From Paramesorhizobium endophyticum (lineage in GTDB: Bacteria; Pseudomonadota; Alphaproteobacteria; Rhizobiales; Rhizobiaceae): 64,000 nucleotides of DNA. Below, in pieces: positions 54,869 through 64,000 of the stretch. Position numbers and translations under genes: made by a program. Where the stretch lies: positions 41,685 through 105,684 of the forward strand of contig NZ_BMHH01000017.1 of NCBI RefSeq assembly GCF_014640615.1. The letters are read 5' to 3'. The number at the start of each line of letters is the position of its first letter. Positions within the stretch are counted from its first letter, which is position 1. The notes beneath the pieces are model-generated. The model was not told the origin of the DNA, did no database searches, and saw only the letters and a program-made list of their open reading frames with translations.

Positions 54869-56035
54869 CTAACTCTCGACGAGCAGTGTTTTGCTGATAT
54901 CCTCAATCCGGCTGACACCGAGAAGCGCCATATTTCGATAAAGTTCCGTTTTCAGGATGTCCGCCGCCATGGCCACACCAGCCTCCCCGCCAATTGCCGA
55001 AGCGTACAGGAAAGGGCGACCGACGAACACGAAACGTGCTCCCAAAGCAAGCGCCTTCACTATGTCCGTACCCCTACGAATGCCTCCGTCCATCATGACC
55101 GTGACCCGATCGCCGACGCGGTCGGCAATGGCGGGTAATGCCTTTAAGGGCGAGATCGTTCCGTCGAGTTGCCTGCCACCGTGATTTGAGACGATCACAC
55201 CGTCTACGCCGTGCTGAACGGCTCTGGCGGCATCGTCCTGATGCATGATCCCTTTCACAACCAGCGTGCCTGTCCATCGTTCGCGGATACGGGCAAGATG
55301 TCTCCAGTCGAGGTGATCACGTTTTCCGAAGTCCCGCATGACGTTGCCCGAGATGATCGGCGCTCCCCTTGTAGCGTAGGAGTTCTCAAAATGCGGAACT
55401 CCGTGGCGAACCAGAGTCCGGACGAACGTCCCAAATGTCCATCGGGGATGGGTCAAGCCTTGCCATGCGTGCGTCAAGCTCGGCCGCAAAGGCGTCGAAA
55501 AGCCCGCACGGATATTGTTTTCGCGATTGGCCAGCGCTGCCGTGTCTACCGTGAGAACGAGCGTTTTGAACCCGGCAGCGGCGACGCGATCTACGAGCGC
55601 GTCGATCTTGTCGATTTCGCCCGGAAGATAGGCCTGGAACCAGGCGTCCGCCGCCAGCGCCGCGACGTCCTCCAGCGGTATCAGCGACGAACCACTCATG
55701 ACCATTGGAATTCCGGAAGCTGCCGCGGCCTTGGCCAGAACCAGATCGCCGCGGTAGGCCATCAGCGCGCTAATCCCCATGGGGGCGATGCCAAAGGGCG
55801 CCGCGTAGCGTTTGCCGAATAGGATCGTTTCCGTCGTGCGTGCAGAGACGTCCGTTAAAACGCGCGGCAGAAAACCATAATCCTGAAAGGCGGCACGATT
55901 GCTGAGCAGAGAGAGGTTTGTTTCGCTCCCTCCGGCGATGTATCCGAAGAGGGGCCGAGGCAGGTGATGCCTCGCACGAGTTTCGAAGTCATCCAGTGAA
56001 AGCACACTTCGAATGCGACGGTTGACTTTACCCAA
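54869..56035 (-). CDS. FMN-dependent alpha-hydroxyacid oxidase/dehydrogenase (LldD family)
   Basis: This is a TIM-barrel flavoprotein. FMN and substrate residues are in LFGYIAGGSETN, FGIAPMGISAL, MVMSGSS, QAYLPGE, LTVDTA, the base histidine in SNHGGRQLDG and the phosphate loop in DGGIRRGTDIVKALALGARF with GRPFLY. The family oxidises L-2-hydroxy acids (lactate, mandelate, glycolate) to 2-keto acids. TTG 56035 preceded by GAGGAAGG gives 388 residues and is preferred to TTG 56077. It follows the tripartite transporter genes, so the imported hydroxycarboxylate is the likely substrate. Confidence 0.88.
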   Translation of the reverse strand: MGKVNRRIRSVLSLDDFETRARHHLPRPLFGYIAGGSETNLSLLSNRAAFQDYGFLPRVLTDVSARTTETILFGKRYAAPFGIAPMGISALMAYRGDLVLAKAAAASGIPMVMSGSSLIPLEDVAALAADAWFQAYLPGEIDKIDALVDRVAAAGFKTLVLTVDTAALANRENNIRAGFSTPLRPSLTHAWQGLTHPRWTFGTFVRTLVRHGVPHFENSYATRGAPIISGNVMRDFGKRDHLDWRHLARIRERWTGTLVVKGIMHQDDAARAVQHGVDGVIVSNHGGRQLDGTISPLKALPAIADRVGDRVTVMMDGGIRRGTDIVKALALGARFVFVGRPFLYASAIGGEAGVAMAADILKTELYRNMALLGVSRIEDISKTLLVES

Positions 56036-56128
56036 CTGTGACCTTCCTCGTTCTATCACGACGCATCTTTGCGCCAAAGGCGATGGCCGTTTCGATCCAT
56101 ACCATCGCCTTCCAGTGATGGTTGGGGC

Positions 56129-57637
56129 TCAATCTTCGCTGGCCTCAAACGCTTCTTTACGGTTCTTGCGTATCGCCGGAACCACCAGGGTGAGCAACAT
56201 GATCGCCGTCACCGCAAGAAGGGTGCCGCTGATCGGGTGCTTGAAGAACACGGTCCAGTCTCCTTGCGACAGCAGCATCGCCCGCCTGAGATTGGTCTCC
56301 AGCAGAGGACCCAGGACGAAGCCGAGCAGCAGCGGACCGGGCTCGCATTTTGCCTTCCGCAGCACGTAGCCGAGAATGCCGAACAGGATGACAAGGGCAA
56401 CGTCGAAACCGCGATTGCTGACGCTGTAAACGCCGACACAGCAGAACAGCAGGATTGCCGGATACATGAGGCGATAGGGTATCTGCAGGAGTTTTACCCA
56501 GAGACCGATGAGCGGCAAGTTGATGACCAGCAGCATCGCGTTGCCGAGCCACATCGAGGCGACCAGGCCCCAGAACAGTCCGGGCTGGTTTTGAATGACC
56601 GAGGGACCGGGCGTAATGCCGTGGATGGTCATTGCCCCCAACATCATGGCCATGATCGAGTTCGACGGGATGCCAAGTGTCAGCAGCGGGATGAACGAAG
56701 ACTGCGCGCCGGCATTGTTGGCGGCCTCCGGGCCAGCCACACCCGCGATGGCGCCATGGCCGAACTTCTCCGGATTCTTCGACATCTTTTTTTCGACAGA
56801 GTAGGCGCTGAAAGCGCTGAGCGTCGCTCCGCCGCCTGGGAGCACCCCAAGGATGGTGCCGACGGCGGTCCCACGCATGACTGCCGTCCAGCTCTGCTTG
56901 AACTCTTCCCCTGTCGGCCACAGGCGTCCGATCTTGCTTTGCAGCACCCCGCGAGACTCCGCCGACTCCAGATTGGTGGCGATCTCGGCAATACCAAACA
57001 GACCGACGGCGATCACGACGAACTCAATGCCATCGTAGAGATCGGTCGAGCCAAATGTCAGGCGTGGCGACCCGCTGTTGACGTCGATGCCCACCATGCC
57101 CAGCACCAGGCCAAGGCAGACCATGCCGATCGCCTTGATGACCGAGCCGTGTGCGAGGATCGTTGCCGCCAGCAATCCAAATACGCACAGAGCCACGTAT
57201 TCCGCCGGACCGAAGGACAGGGCGAACGAGGACAGCGTCGGGCCTGCGATCGCGAGCGCAATGGTGGCGACCGTCCCGGCGAAGAAAGACCCCAGCGCCG
57301 CGATCGCCAGCGCTGCGCCCGCTCGTCCTTGCCTTGCCATCTGGTAGCCGTCGATGGCCGTGACCACGGCTGATGCTTCGCCCGGCAGGTTGACGAGGAT
57401 GGCCGTCGTTGAACCACCGTATTGCGCGCCGTAGAAAATGCCCGAAAGCATGATCAATGCGCCGAGCGGCGGCAGGAAGAACGTCACGGGCAACAGGATC
57501 GCGACCGTAGCGGTTGGACCGATGCCGGGAAGAACGCCGATCAAAGTCCCGAGAAGAGCGCCGATGAAGCAAAACAGCAAGTTGGTTGGCGTCAAGGCTT
57601 CTGAGAAGCCCAGCATTAGTACATCAAGAAATGCCAT
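56129..57637 (-). CDS. tctA: Tripartite tricarboxylate transporter large permease (TctA family)
   Basis: This highly hydrophobic protein has 502 residues and about eleven membrane segments. Family motifs are LLGTLIGVLPGIGPTATVAI near residue 30, MLSGIFYGAQYGGSTTAILV and the second half repeat GVLPGGGATLSAFSAYSVEK near 260. It forms the secondary, ion-driven channel of the TTT system together with TctB and the periplasmic TctC. It sits between tctB and the FMN oxidase gene. Confidence 0.94.
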   Translation of the reverse strand: MAFLDVLMLGFSEALTPTNLLFCFIGALLGTLIGVLPGIGPTATVAILLPVTFFLPPLGALIMLSGIFYGAQYGGSTTAILVNLPGEASAVVTAIDGYQMARQGRAGAALAIAALGSFFAGTVATIALAIAGPTLSSFALSFGPAEYVALCVFGLLAATILAHGSVIKAIGMVCLGLVLGMVGIDVNSGSPRLTFGSTDLYDGIEFVVIAVGLFGIAEIATNLESAESRGVLQSKIGRLWPTGEEFKQSWTAVMRGTAVGTILGVLPGGGATLSAFSAYSVEKKMSKNPEKFGHGAIAGVAGPEAANNAGAQSSFIPLLTLGIPSNSIMAMMLGAMTIHGITPGPSVIQNQPGLFWGLVASMWLGNAMLLVINLPLIGLWVKLLQIPYRLMYPAILLFCCVGVYSVSNRGFDVALVILFGILGYVLRKAKCEPGPLLLGFVLGPLLETNLRRAMLLSQGDWTVFFKHPISGTLLAVTAIMLLTLVVPAIRKNRKEAFEASED

Positions 57638-57666
57638 GGGAGTGTCCGATCAAACGGGGATATTGG

Positions 57667-58128
57667 TCAGAAAGGCCAGACAGGCATCTGAACGCCAAGC
57701 CCATAGACGAAAAGGAGAGCGCCAAGCGTCGTCAGGATCGCCGTTGAGATGAGAATCTCGCGCCACCTGGATTCCGGATCGGCCAGACTCCCGACGATCA
57801 GCAACCAGACAGACGCCACCACAAAGCCGAAGCTCTCCGCCGTGAATGCAAAGCCGGCAATCGCAACTACAAGAATTGCAAGAGGCCGCAGGTTCACGGT
57901 GGCGACGGATTGGGCTGGCTTGGACAAGCCTTTGACCAGGACGAATCCACCAATCACCATCATGATCACGCAAAGCGACAGGGGAAGAAATCCCGGCCCC
58001 ATCATGGCCGGCGTCCCATAGGTAAGGTCACGCCCGGCCCAAAGGCCAAGCGCTCCCAATCCTATCAGCAGAACACCTGCGAGTATGTCAGGGTGATCCC
58101 CACCGGCAAAACCGTTCGCCGGTGTCAT
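57667..58128 (-). CDS. tctB: Tripartite tricarboxylate transporter small permease (TctB family)
   Basis: The protein has 153 residues and four hydrophobic segments: ILAGVLLIGLGALGLWAG, GPGFLPLSLCVIMMVIGGFV, LAILVVAIAGFAFTAESFGF and ILTTLGALLFVYGLG. TctB is the small membrane subunit of TTT transporters and is always paired with TctA. ATG 58128 overlaps the tctC stop (ATGA). Confidence 0.9.
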   Translation of the reverse strand: MTPANGFAGGDHPDILAGVLLIGLGALGLWAGRDLTYGTPAMMGPGFLPLSLCVIMMVIGGFVLVKGLSKPAQSVATVNLRPLAILVVAIAGFAFTAESFGFVVASVWLLIVGSLADPESRWREILISTAILTTLGALLFVYGLGVQMPVWPF

Positions 58129-59084
58129 TGCTGCACCCACGGCGTTTCGTTCCAGATTTTCTGGAACCGCTCAAGGCGAGCCGGCATGGCCTTTTCCCAG
58201 TCCGGGCCGCTGAGATAGGCCAAAGAAAGCGCGAGCTTCTTTGCCTGCGCCTGGAATTCCGGATTGTCGATCGTCGCCTTGACCGCTGCGGCCATTTTGG
58301 CTGAGATTTCAGCCGGAACGTCGGCGCGCGCCGCGATTCCACGCTCCGATGTCATCTCCACATTGAACCCGGATTCGATCGCCGTTGGAACGTCGGGTAG
58401 TTGCGGCGAGCGTTCCGCACCAAAGCTTACGATCATTCTCGTGCCCGACGTATCGTTTCCCGCGAACTCGCTGACGTTCAAGCCGCCGCCCGTGACCTGC
58501 GAGCCGAGGATCGCCGTGCGTGTTTCACCCGCGCCGTTGAAAGGAATATGGGTGATTTGGGCGCCTGCTTCGGATCCCAGAATGATGATCGCCAAATGAT
58601 CGTCGGTGCCGATACCCGACGAACCATAGGAGATCGCGCCAGGTTTTGCCTTAGCGGCCGCCACGAAATCGGCAACCGTCTTGATTTCGGATTTCGTGGG
58701 GACCACGATGGCCGCGGGATCGTCTACGATGCGTGCTACCGGCTTGATCGTCTTGGGATCGTAGCCGAGCTTTCGCTGCACCTGCATCGAAAGGAACCCG
58801 GGCGTGTTGATGTAGGAGAACGTGTACCCATCCGGCTTGGCTTTGGCCAGTGCGGTATAGGCGATCTCTCCGGACGCGCCGGGGCGGTTTTCGATAACGA
58901 TGTCTGCACCAAGTTCCTTTTCAAGGAACGGTTCCATTGCACGGGCCATGACATCCGTGCTTCCGCCAGGCGCGAAGGCGACGATCATCTGGATCGGACG
59001 ATCCTTTGGCCATTCGGCGTGGGCAATTCCCATCGCTGACAGCAGCGTGCCCGCCGACAGAACGGTGGTTTTTAGAAGTCGCAT
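58125..59084 (-). CDS. tctC: Tripartite tricarboxylate transporter periplasmic binding protein (TctC/Bug family)
   Basis: The protein has 319 residues. ATG 59084 after GGGAGGAACCTACGA starts a signal peptide ending near MGIAHA. The Bug-family opening WPKDRPIQMIVAFAPGGSTD is followed by VIENRPGASGEIAYTALAKA and NTPGFLSMQVQRKLGYD. Bug proteins bind carboxylates (citrate, tartrate, aromatic acids) in the periplasm for TctA/B. The operon order is iclR, tctC, tctB, tctA, oxidase. The ligand is likely a hydroxycarboxylate. Confidence 0.93.
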   Translation of the reverse strand: MRLLKTTVLSAGTLLSAMGIAHAEWPKDRPIQMIVAFAPGGSTDVMARAMEPFLEKELGADIVIENRPGASGEIAYTALAKAKPDGYTFSYINTPGFLSMQVQRKLGYDPKTIKPVARIVDDPAAIVVPTKSEIKTVADFVAAAKAKPGAISYGSSGIGTDDHLAIIILGSEAGAQITHIPFNGAGETRTAILGSQVTGGGLNVSEFAGNDTSGTRMIVSFGAERSPQLPDVPTAIESGFNVEMTSERGIAARADVPAEISAKMAAAVKATIDNPEFQAQAKKLALSLAYLSGPDWEKAMPARLERFQKIWNETPWVQQ

Positions 59085-59131
59085 TCGTAGGTTCCTCCCA
59101 GAACGATATGCGGGCCCGGCGCCCGCTCCAA

Positions 59132-59827
59132 CTAGCCGGGATCTCCCCCCATGGCCGCGCTCAACTTGCGAGCCGCGGCGCGGAGAATTTCGAGGTGTTT
59201 TTTCACAGCGTCGTCGCCGAACCGCGATGGCGGTCCGGTCAAGGCCATGGAGCCAAAGAGCTTGTGACCGTCGCGATAGACGGGAACGGCGATGCTCGCG
59301 ACCTGGGGATCGCGCTCGCCATTGGTGAAATGGTAGCCCAATTCGCGTATGCGTTCGTAGATCGCACCTCCCATTCCGGAAAATGCTAGGATCACTCGAC
59401 CCGGCGCACCGCGGTCCAGCGGCAGTGCGTCGCCGATGCGTGCCGAATGGCGGATGGACTGGGTTGAGTCATGCCGATGCAGGCAGACGCGCGTATCGCC
59501 CTCGCGGACATAGATAGCTGCACTCTCACCGCTGGTGTCGCTGATCTCCGCGAGCAGCGGCTCGACCACCGCTGAGGACTTGAAAGTCGACTGATAGAGC
59601 GCGCCGAGACGGACCAGCTTTGGTCCCAGGCGCCAGCTGCCGTCGTCGTTTCGAATGAGCATGGAGGATTTCGCCAGCGACCGAGCAATGCGCAGCACAG
59701 TCGATTTGTCGAGTTCGCTTCGACGCGAAAGCTCTCCGAGCGTCAACGCATAATCCATGTCGGTGAAGGCCTCAAGCAACGAGACAGCCCTTTCGACTGC
59801 GGCAACGCCTGATGAATTTCCTGGCAT
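59132..59827 (-). CDS. IclR family transcriptional regulator
   Basis: The protein has 231 residues. The N-terminal winged helix is AAVERAVSLLEAFTDMDYAL, TLGELSRRSELDKSTVLRIA and SLAKSSMLIRNDDGSWRLGP. The C-terminal GAF-like effector domain contains VREGDTRVCLHRHDSTQSIR. It lies at the front of the tct operon and is divergent from the hydroxyacid dehydrogenase/aldolase operon. With the palindrome in between, it can control both directions, probably responding to the transported hydroxycarboxylate or the derived keto acid. Confidence 0.93.
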   Translation of the reverse strand: MPGNSSGVAAVERAVSLLEAFTDMDYALTLGELSRRSELDKSTVLRIARSLAKSSMLIRNDDGSWRLGPKLVRLGALYQSTFKSSAVVEPLLAEISDTSGESAAIYVREGDTRVCLHRHDSTQSIRHSARIGDALPLDRGAPGRVILAFSGMGGAIYERIRELGYHFTNGERDPQVASIAVPVYRDGHKLFGSMALTGPPSRFGDDAVKKHLEILRAAARKLSAAMGGDPG

Positions 59828-59851
59828 TTGGTAAACCTCCCGGTGAAAATC

Positions 59852-59888
59852 GTTGTACTAGGTACAACATCTTTTCATTTAGTACAAT
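59852..59888. promoter_or_regulatory. Palindromic operator in the IclR divergent promoter
   Basis: GTTGTAC-TAG-GTACAAC (59852-59868) is a perfect palindrome with a 3-base centre. A further half-site AGTACAAT follows at 59881-59888. Both lie in the 130-bp gap between iclR and the divergent dehydrogenase gene, the expected place for an IclR-type operator. Confidence 0.65.
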
Positions 59889-59957
59889 ACCCGATATTGA
59901 GAATACGTCAACCGGCACAGGAACTGACTGTGGCGGGCCGAATATCGGGAGGTTTAC

Positions 59958-60974
59958 ATGAATGAAATCAGCGAGACGGTGACGGCCGGCGCTGAGGGTG
60001 ACAGGGCTTCGCGCCAGGCCGTGGTTCTTATCACCGGGGCCGCGATCGCATCGGAGGCCGGTGCGCTGTTTGAGCGCAACGGGATCAAGGCGATTTATGC
60101 CGATGGGTACAGCAGCTCGGAGAAACTTGCCGAAATTGCCGCCGAAAACAATATCGATGCGATCCTTGTGAGGCAGGGAAAGATCGATGAAGAGGTTATA
60201 TCCGCATCCCCGCGATTGCGCGTCATCTCCAAGCACGGCAGCGGTGTCGACAATATCGACCTGGTCGCCGCCACCACCCGCAATATCCCCGTCCTGCGCG
60301 CGCTCGCCGCCAATGCCCAGTCCGTCGCTGAACTGGCGATAACCCTCGCCGTGACTTTGATGAAAGATGTTCCGATCCTCAGTGAGACCGTTAAGCGCGG
60401 CGAATGGCCAAAAACGAAGTATGTCGGCCGGGACCTGGCCGGTGCGAACTTTGGGGTCGTCGGCTTCGGTGAGATCGGCCGTCGTACCGCAAGGCTGGCG
60501 CAGGGATTGGGTATGAACGCCTTGGCGTTCGATCCGTTCGCAAAGGATGCCGAAGGCATACGCGTCACACGCGATCTGCGGGAGGCGATCGAGGCAAGTG
60601 ACATCGTCAGTCTTCACTGCCCTCTGACGCCGGAAACCCGTCACCTTATCGAGGAGGAACGTCTCGGCTGGATGAAGCCTACGGCCTTTCTCGTCAACAC
60701 GTCTCGTGGCGCCGTCGTGGACGAGGCTGCGCTGTTTGGCGCACTGAGCGAAGGTCGGATCGCGGGCGCGGCTCTCGACAGTTTCGAGGAGGAACCGCCG
60801 CGACAGGACCATCCGTTCTGGGCGCTGCCCAACCTCATCGCCACGCCCCATGTGGGCGGAGCAAGCCGCTCCGCCTTGCGTAACATGGCGGTTCAGAGCG
60901 CGCAGCATATCGTCGATGTCCTTACGACGAAGGATTTCGATCGCCGCGCCCTTGCCAATAAGGATCTGGCCTGA
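59958..60974 (+). CDS. D-isomer-specific 2-hydroxyacid dehydrogenase (SerA-like)
   Basis: The protein has 338 residues. KHGSGVDNIDLVAAT near 95 is typical of phosphoglycerate dehydrogenase-like enzymes, followed by the Rossmann loop GVVGFGEIGRRTARLAQGLG, the active-site arginine region VNTSRGAVVDEAALFGAL and the catalytic histidine in ATPHVGGASRSALRN. No ACT domain is present, so it is not a serine-regulated SerA. It follows CGGGAGGTTTAC. Together with the RraA-type aldolase next door it is likely to process a hydroxycarboxylate imported by the tct system. Confidence 0.9.
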   Translation: MNEISETVTAGAEGDRASRQAVVLITGAAIASEAGALFERNGIKAIYADGYSSSEKLAEIAAENNIDAILVRQGKIDEEVISASPRLRVISKHGSGVDNIDLVAATTRNIPVLRALAANAQSVAELAITLAVTLMKDVPILSETVKRGEWPKTKYVGRDLAGANFGVVGFGEIGRRTARLAQGLGMNALAFDPFAKDAEGIRVTRDLREAIEASDIVSLHCPLTPETRHLIEEERLGWMKPTAFLVNTSRGAVVDEAALFGALSEGRIAGAALDSFEEEPPRQDHPFWALPNLIATPHVGGASRSALRNMAVQSAQHIVDVLTTKDFDRRALANKDLA

Positions 60975-61024
60975 GGCCGTTCCGCAGAATTCACGAAAAC
61001 ATTCATTCCAGGGAGGATAACGCA

Positions 61025-61699
61025 ATGCTTGGTTTCAGAGTTTGCAAGAGACAGCAAAAGGTCGGTAGGGAGTGGGTCGAGAAATTCGCGCATCTCCCGG
61101 TCGCCTGTGTCAGCGATGTCATGTCTCGCATGACGGCCGGCGGCGCGCCGCTACGCCCCTTTTACACGGGAAGCCGGATGGTCGGCGCTGCCATAACGGT
61201 CAAATCTCGTCCGGGCGATAATCTCATGGTTCACAAGGCGCTCGACATCGCTGAACCCGGCGACATTGTCGTCGTGGACGCGGGCGGCGACCTAACGAAC
61301 GCCATCATCGGTGAGCTCATGGTGGCGCACGCTGCCCAGCGTGGTCTCGGCGGTATTATTATTTTCGGAGCGATCCGCGACAGTGCGGAATTGAGCGCCG
61401 GATCGTTTCCGGTTTTCGCCGCAGGCGTTACTCATCGCGGCCCGTACAAGGACGGCCCGGGCGAAGTTAACGTTCCCATCGCGATCAACGGCATGGTTAT
61501 CAATCCCGGCGATCTGGTTTGTGGAGATGCGGACGGGTTTCTTTCCGTGCCACTCGCCTTGGTGGAGGAAGTGTTCAGCGCTGCATCCAAAAAGCATGCC
61601 GCCGAGACCGCACAGATGGATAACATCAAGATCGGAAAGAATGAACGGTCGTGGGTTGATGCGTCGCTCGTTCGCCTTGGATGTGTCATCGATGCCTGA
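61025..61699 (+). CDS. RraA family protein, 4-hydroxy-4-methyl-2-oxoglutarate aldolase-like
   Basis: The protein has 224 residues. The family includes RraA (RNase E inhibitor) and class II aldolases that release pyruvate from HMG or CHA. Aldolase-type residues are present: the GELMVAHAAQRGLGGIIIFG stretch followed by AIRDSAEL, which supplies the Arg-Asp pair, and later LVCGDADGFLSVP. The N-terminus has ACVSDVMSRM. Placement after a 2-hydroxyacid dehydrogenase and beside a hydroxyacid oxidase and carboxylate importer favours an aldolase making pyruvate. A strong AGGGAGGATAACGCA precedes the ATG. Confidence 0.88.
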   Translation: MLGFRVCKRQQKVGREWVEKFAHLPVACVSDVMSRMTAGGAPLRPFYTGSRMVGAAITVKSRPGDNLMVHKALDIAEPGDIVVVDAGGDLTNAIIGELMVAHAAQRGLGGIIIFGAIRDSAELSAGSFPVFAAGVTHRGPYKDGPGEVNVPIAINGMVINPGDLVCGDADGFLSVPLALVEEVFSAASKKHAAETAQMDNIKIGKNERSWVDASLVRLGCVIDA

Positions 61700-61772
61700 A
61701 AACGAATGGAGGCGCGGCGGCTAAAGATGCGCCTCTTCCACACTGTCAAACTTGGTTGCCTAGATGTTCATA

Positions 61773-61800
61773 GGAGCAAGTACCTCGTGGCACTTGCTCC
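61773..61800. terminator. Stem-loop after the RraA-type aldolase gene
   Basis: GGAGCAAGTACC (61773-61784) and GGCACTTGCTCC (61789-61800) pair over 12 positions with one mismatch and a TCGT loop. It lies 74 bp after the aldolase stop and 131 bp before the DUF2165 gene. A strong U-run is not visible. Confidence 0.55.
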
Positions 61801-61930
61801 ATAATGCCGCTTATTTGCGACACCCTAAGTAAATCACAATATTTCTATTGCTAATTACGGTAAAATTATCCTTATCTCGAATAAGTGGAATATAAGCGAA
61901 CGACAAAGATGGTAAAACCGGGAGAGAAAA

Positions 61931-62431
61931 ATGCAAATCGGTCGATTGTCAAAGGTAGCGCTTGTCGCAGCCATTGCTTTTTTCGCATCGCTCGTTTCTT
62001 TCGGAAATATCACTGATTACGGGACGAATTACCAATTTGTCCACCACGTCCTGGCCATAGACTCGATCTACCCGAGTTCGACGATCAAATATCGAGCCAT
62101 TACCAATCCAGCGCTCCAGACGTCCGCTTACATCATGATTATCGCCGCCGAACTATTGACGGCTATTCTATGCTGGATCGGCGCTTATGCGATGCTGGTA
62201 AAGCTCGGCGCTCCCGCCACTGTCTTTAACGTTTCCAAGAAATGGGCAATCGCCGGATTGACCCTTGGTTTCCTAACTTGGCAAGTGGGTTTCATGTCGG
62301 TCGGCGGCGAGTGGTTTGGCATGTGGATGTCGCATGAGTGGAACGGCATCGACAGCGCCTTCCGTTTCTTCATCACTATCATCGCGGTCCTGATCTATGT
62401 CAGCCAGCGGGATTACAGAGAGGAAGCTTAA
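61931..62431 (+). CDS. DUF2165 family small membrane protein
   Basis: The protein has 166 residues and four hydrophobic helices: VALVAAIAFFASLVSFGNIT, YIMIIAAELLTAILCWIGAY, WAIAGLTLGFLTWQVGFMSV and FRFFITIIAVLIYV. NYQFVHHVLAIDSIYPSSTI and GEWFGMWMSHEWNGIDSAFR are characteristic of DUF2165, a family of unknown function common in proteobacteria. GAGAGAAAA precedes the ATG. Alone on the plus strand with its own AT-rich upstream region, it is probably a separate transcription unit. Confidence 0.88.
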   Translation: MQIGRLSKVALVAAIAFFASLVSFGNITDYGTNYQFVHHVLAIDSIYPSSTIKYRAITNPALQTSAYIMIIAAELLTAILCWIGAYAMLVKLGAPATVFNVSKKWAIAGLTLGFLTWQVGFMSVGGEWFGMWMSHEWNGIDSAFRFFITIIAVLIYVSQRDYREEA

Positions 62432-62483
62432 TGCCAATCGTATAGATGGGAACTGAGGGACTATCGATCCAAGAGTGGGAAAC

Positions 62484-62511
62484 AATGCGGCCCCGGATTG
62501 GGGGTCGCATT
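62484..62511. terminator. Bidirectional stem-loop between DUF2165 and kdgD
   Basis: AATGCGGCCCC (62484-62494) pairs with GGGGTCGCATT (62501-62511) over 11 bp, with one G-U type position and a 6-base loop, in the 100-bp gap between convergent genes. Confidence 0.6.
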
Positions 62512-62531
62512 ATCGTCTTCAAGCGGGCCGT

Positions 62532-63491
<960 letters not shown>

Positions 63492-63522
63492 CTATGTCTG
63501 TGATGATTTCGCCGTGGACCCG

Positions 63523-64000
63523 CTACCTGCCGGCAGCGAGCGATTGCACCATTGCGGACAGCCGTTCGCAGGCGCTCTCCAGTTGGCTATCGGAGGCCGC
63601 GATCGACAATCGGATGAAGCCGGGCGCACCGAATGCCGCCCCGGGAACGCTGGACAGGCCGAATTCCTGCAGCAAATAGGAGGCCAAAGCAGTATCGTCG
63701 GAGATGAGTTCTCTCGCCAACGTCTTGCGGCCCAGAAGCCTGCCTACACCGATGAAGGCATAAAAGGCCCCATCCGGCGGGGTGAAATCGAGCTCTGCAA
63801 TGTTGGCAAGCCGATCCGCTACGATCTTTGCGCGTCCGGCGAAGATGCCCGCAGCGTCACGGACAAAGGTCTGATCACCGGTCAGCGCGGCAAGGGCGGC
63901 TGCCTGGGCCACGGTGGATACCGAAGAGACACTCTGCGACTGCATCTTGTTCAAGGCAGCGATCAGTGCCTTCGGGCCGGCCGCATAGCCAACGCGCCAG
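63523..64000 (-). CDS. Class I/II aminotransferase, C-terminal part only
   Basis: The frame is open to the window edge at 64000 and encodes about the last 158 residues of a pyridoxal-phosphate aminotransferase of the aspartate type. WRVGYAAGP is the segment just after the PLP lysine, which itself lies outside the window. QSQSVSSVSTVAQAAALAAL, FTPPDGAFYAFIG and the C-terminal PGFIRLSIAASDSQLESACE with the carboxylate-binding Arg follow. The substrate is not identifiable from this part. The gene lies 85 bp upstream of kdgD on the same strand. Confidence 0.9.
   Translation of the reverse strand, partial: WRVGYAAGPKALIAALNKMQSQSVSSVSTVAQAAALAALTGDQTFVRDAAGIFAGRAKIVADRLANIAELDFTPPDGAFYAFIGVGRLLGRKTLARELISDDTALASYLLQEFGLSSVPGAAFGAPGFIRLSIAASDSQLESACERLSAMVQSLAAGR

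Overview
The window reads as alphaproteobacterial accessory DNA (order Hyphomicrobiales, most like Brucella/Ochrobactrum or a rhizobium, perhaps a secondary chromosome or megaplasmid). This is inferred from gene families: a rhizobial-type ScpB paralog remnant, ribose- and peptide-type ABC operons, split-domain AtuA genes and dense coding at fairly high GC. I recognise no tRNA, rRNA, CRISPR array, replication origin or intact insertion sequence.

Layout. (1) 1-1.4 kb: the end of a uronate operon (kduI, kduD). (2) 1.4-5.3 kb: a zone of decayed minus-strand genes (scpB-like, methyltransferase, CYTH with an ATA where ATG is expected, proline iminopeptidase) plus two small plus-strand genes. (3) 5.4-15.5 kb: a minus-strand operon for a peptide-type ABC importer with a DapA-family lyase, two nucleoside hydrolases and a ribokinase, beside a divergent LysR gene. 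(4) 15.6-22.4 kb: a ribose-type ABC importer with two permeases and a second ribokinase, beside a divergent DeoR gene. (5) 23-33.7 kb: a plus-strand operon with sugar-binding protein, polyol dehydrogenase, FGGY kinase, SorC regulator, ABC ATPase, permease, DeoC aldolase and a two-module aldehyde dehydrogenase. (6) 34-45.5 kb: a minus-strand operon with a second peptide-type importer, carboxylesterase, AtuA, a separate AtuA ferredoxin-fold protein and an acetoacetyl-CoA synthetase-like ligase, beside a divergent GntR gene. (7) 45.7-54.4 kb: a GntR regulator, an enolase-superfamily dehydratase, gluconate 5-dehydrogenase, idonate 5-dehydrogenase and an AllA-like protein, facing an amino-acid-type ABC importer with a 2-hydroxyacid dehydrogenase. 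(8) 54.9-61.7 kb: IclR, a tripartite tricarboxylate transporter and an FMN hydroxyacid oxidase, divergent from a second hydroxyacid dehydrogenase and an RraA-type aldolase. (9) 61.9-64 kb: a DUF2165 protein, KdgD and the C-terminal part of an aminotransferase.

The window is therefore a run of six substrate-specific catabolic modules. Each has its own importer, and five of the six importers sit directly beside a regulator gene; the amino-acid-type importer is the exception. Most modules follow one plan: divergent regulator, binding protein first, transporter, then enzymes coupled by ATGA-type overlaps. Products appear to converge on 2-keto-3-deoxygluconate, pentose phosphates, pyruvate or acetyl-CoA. 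The substrates cannot be fixed from sequence. The nucleoside-hydrolase operon and the esterase/AtuA operon are the best candidates for undescribed pathways.
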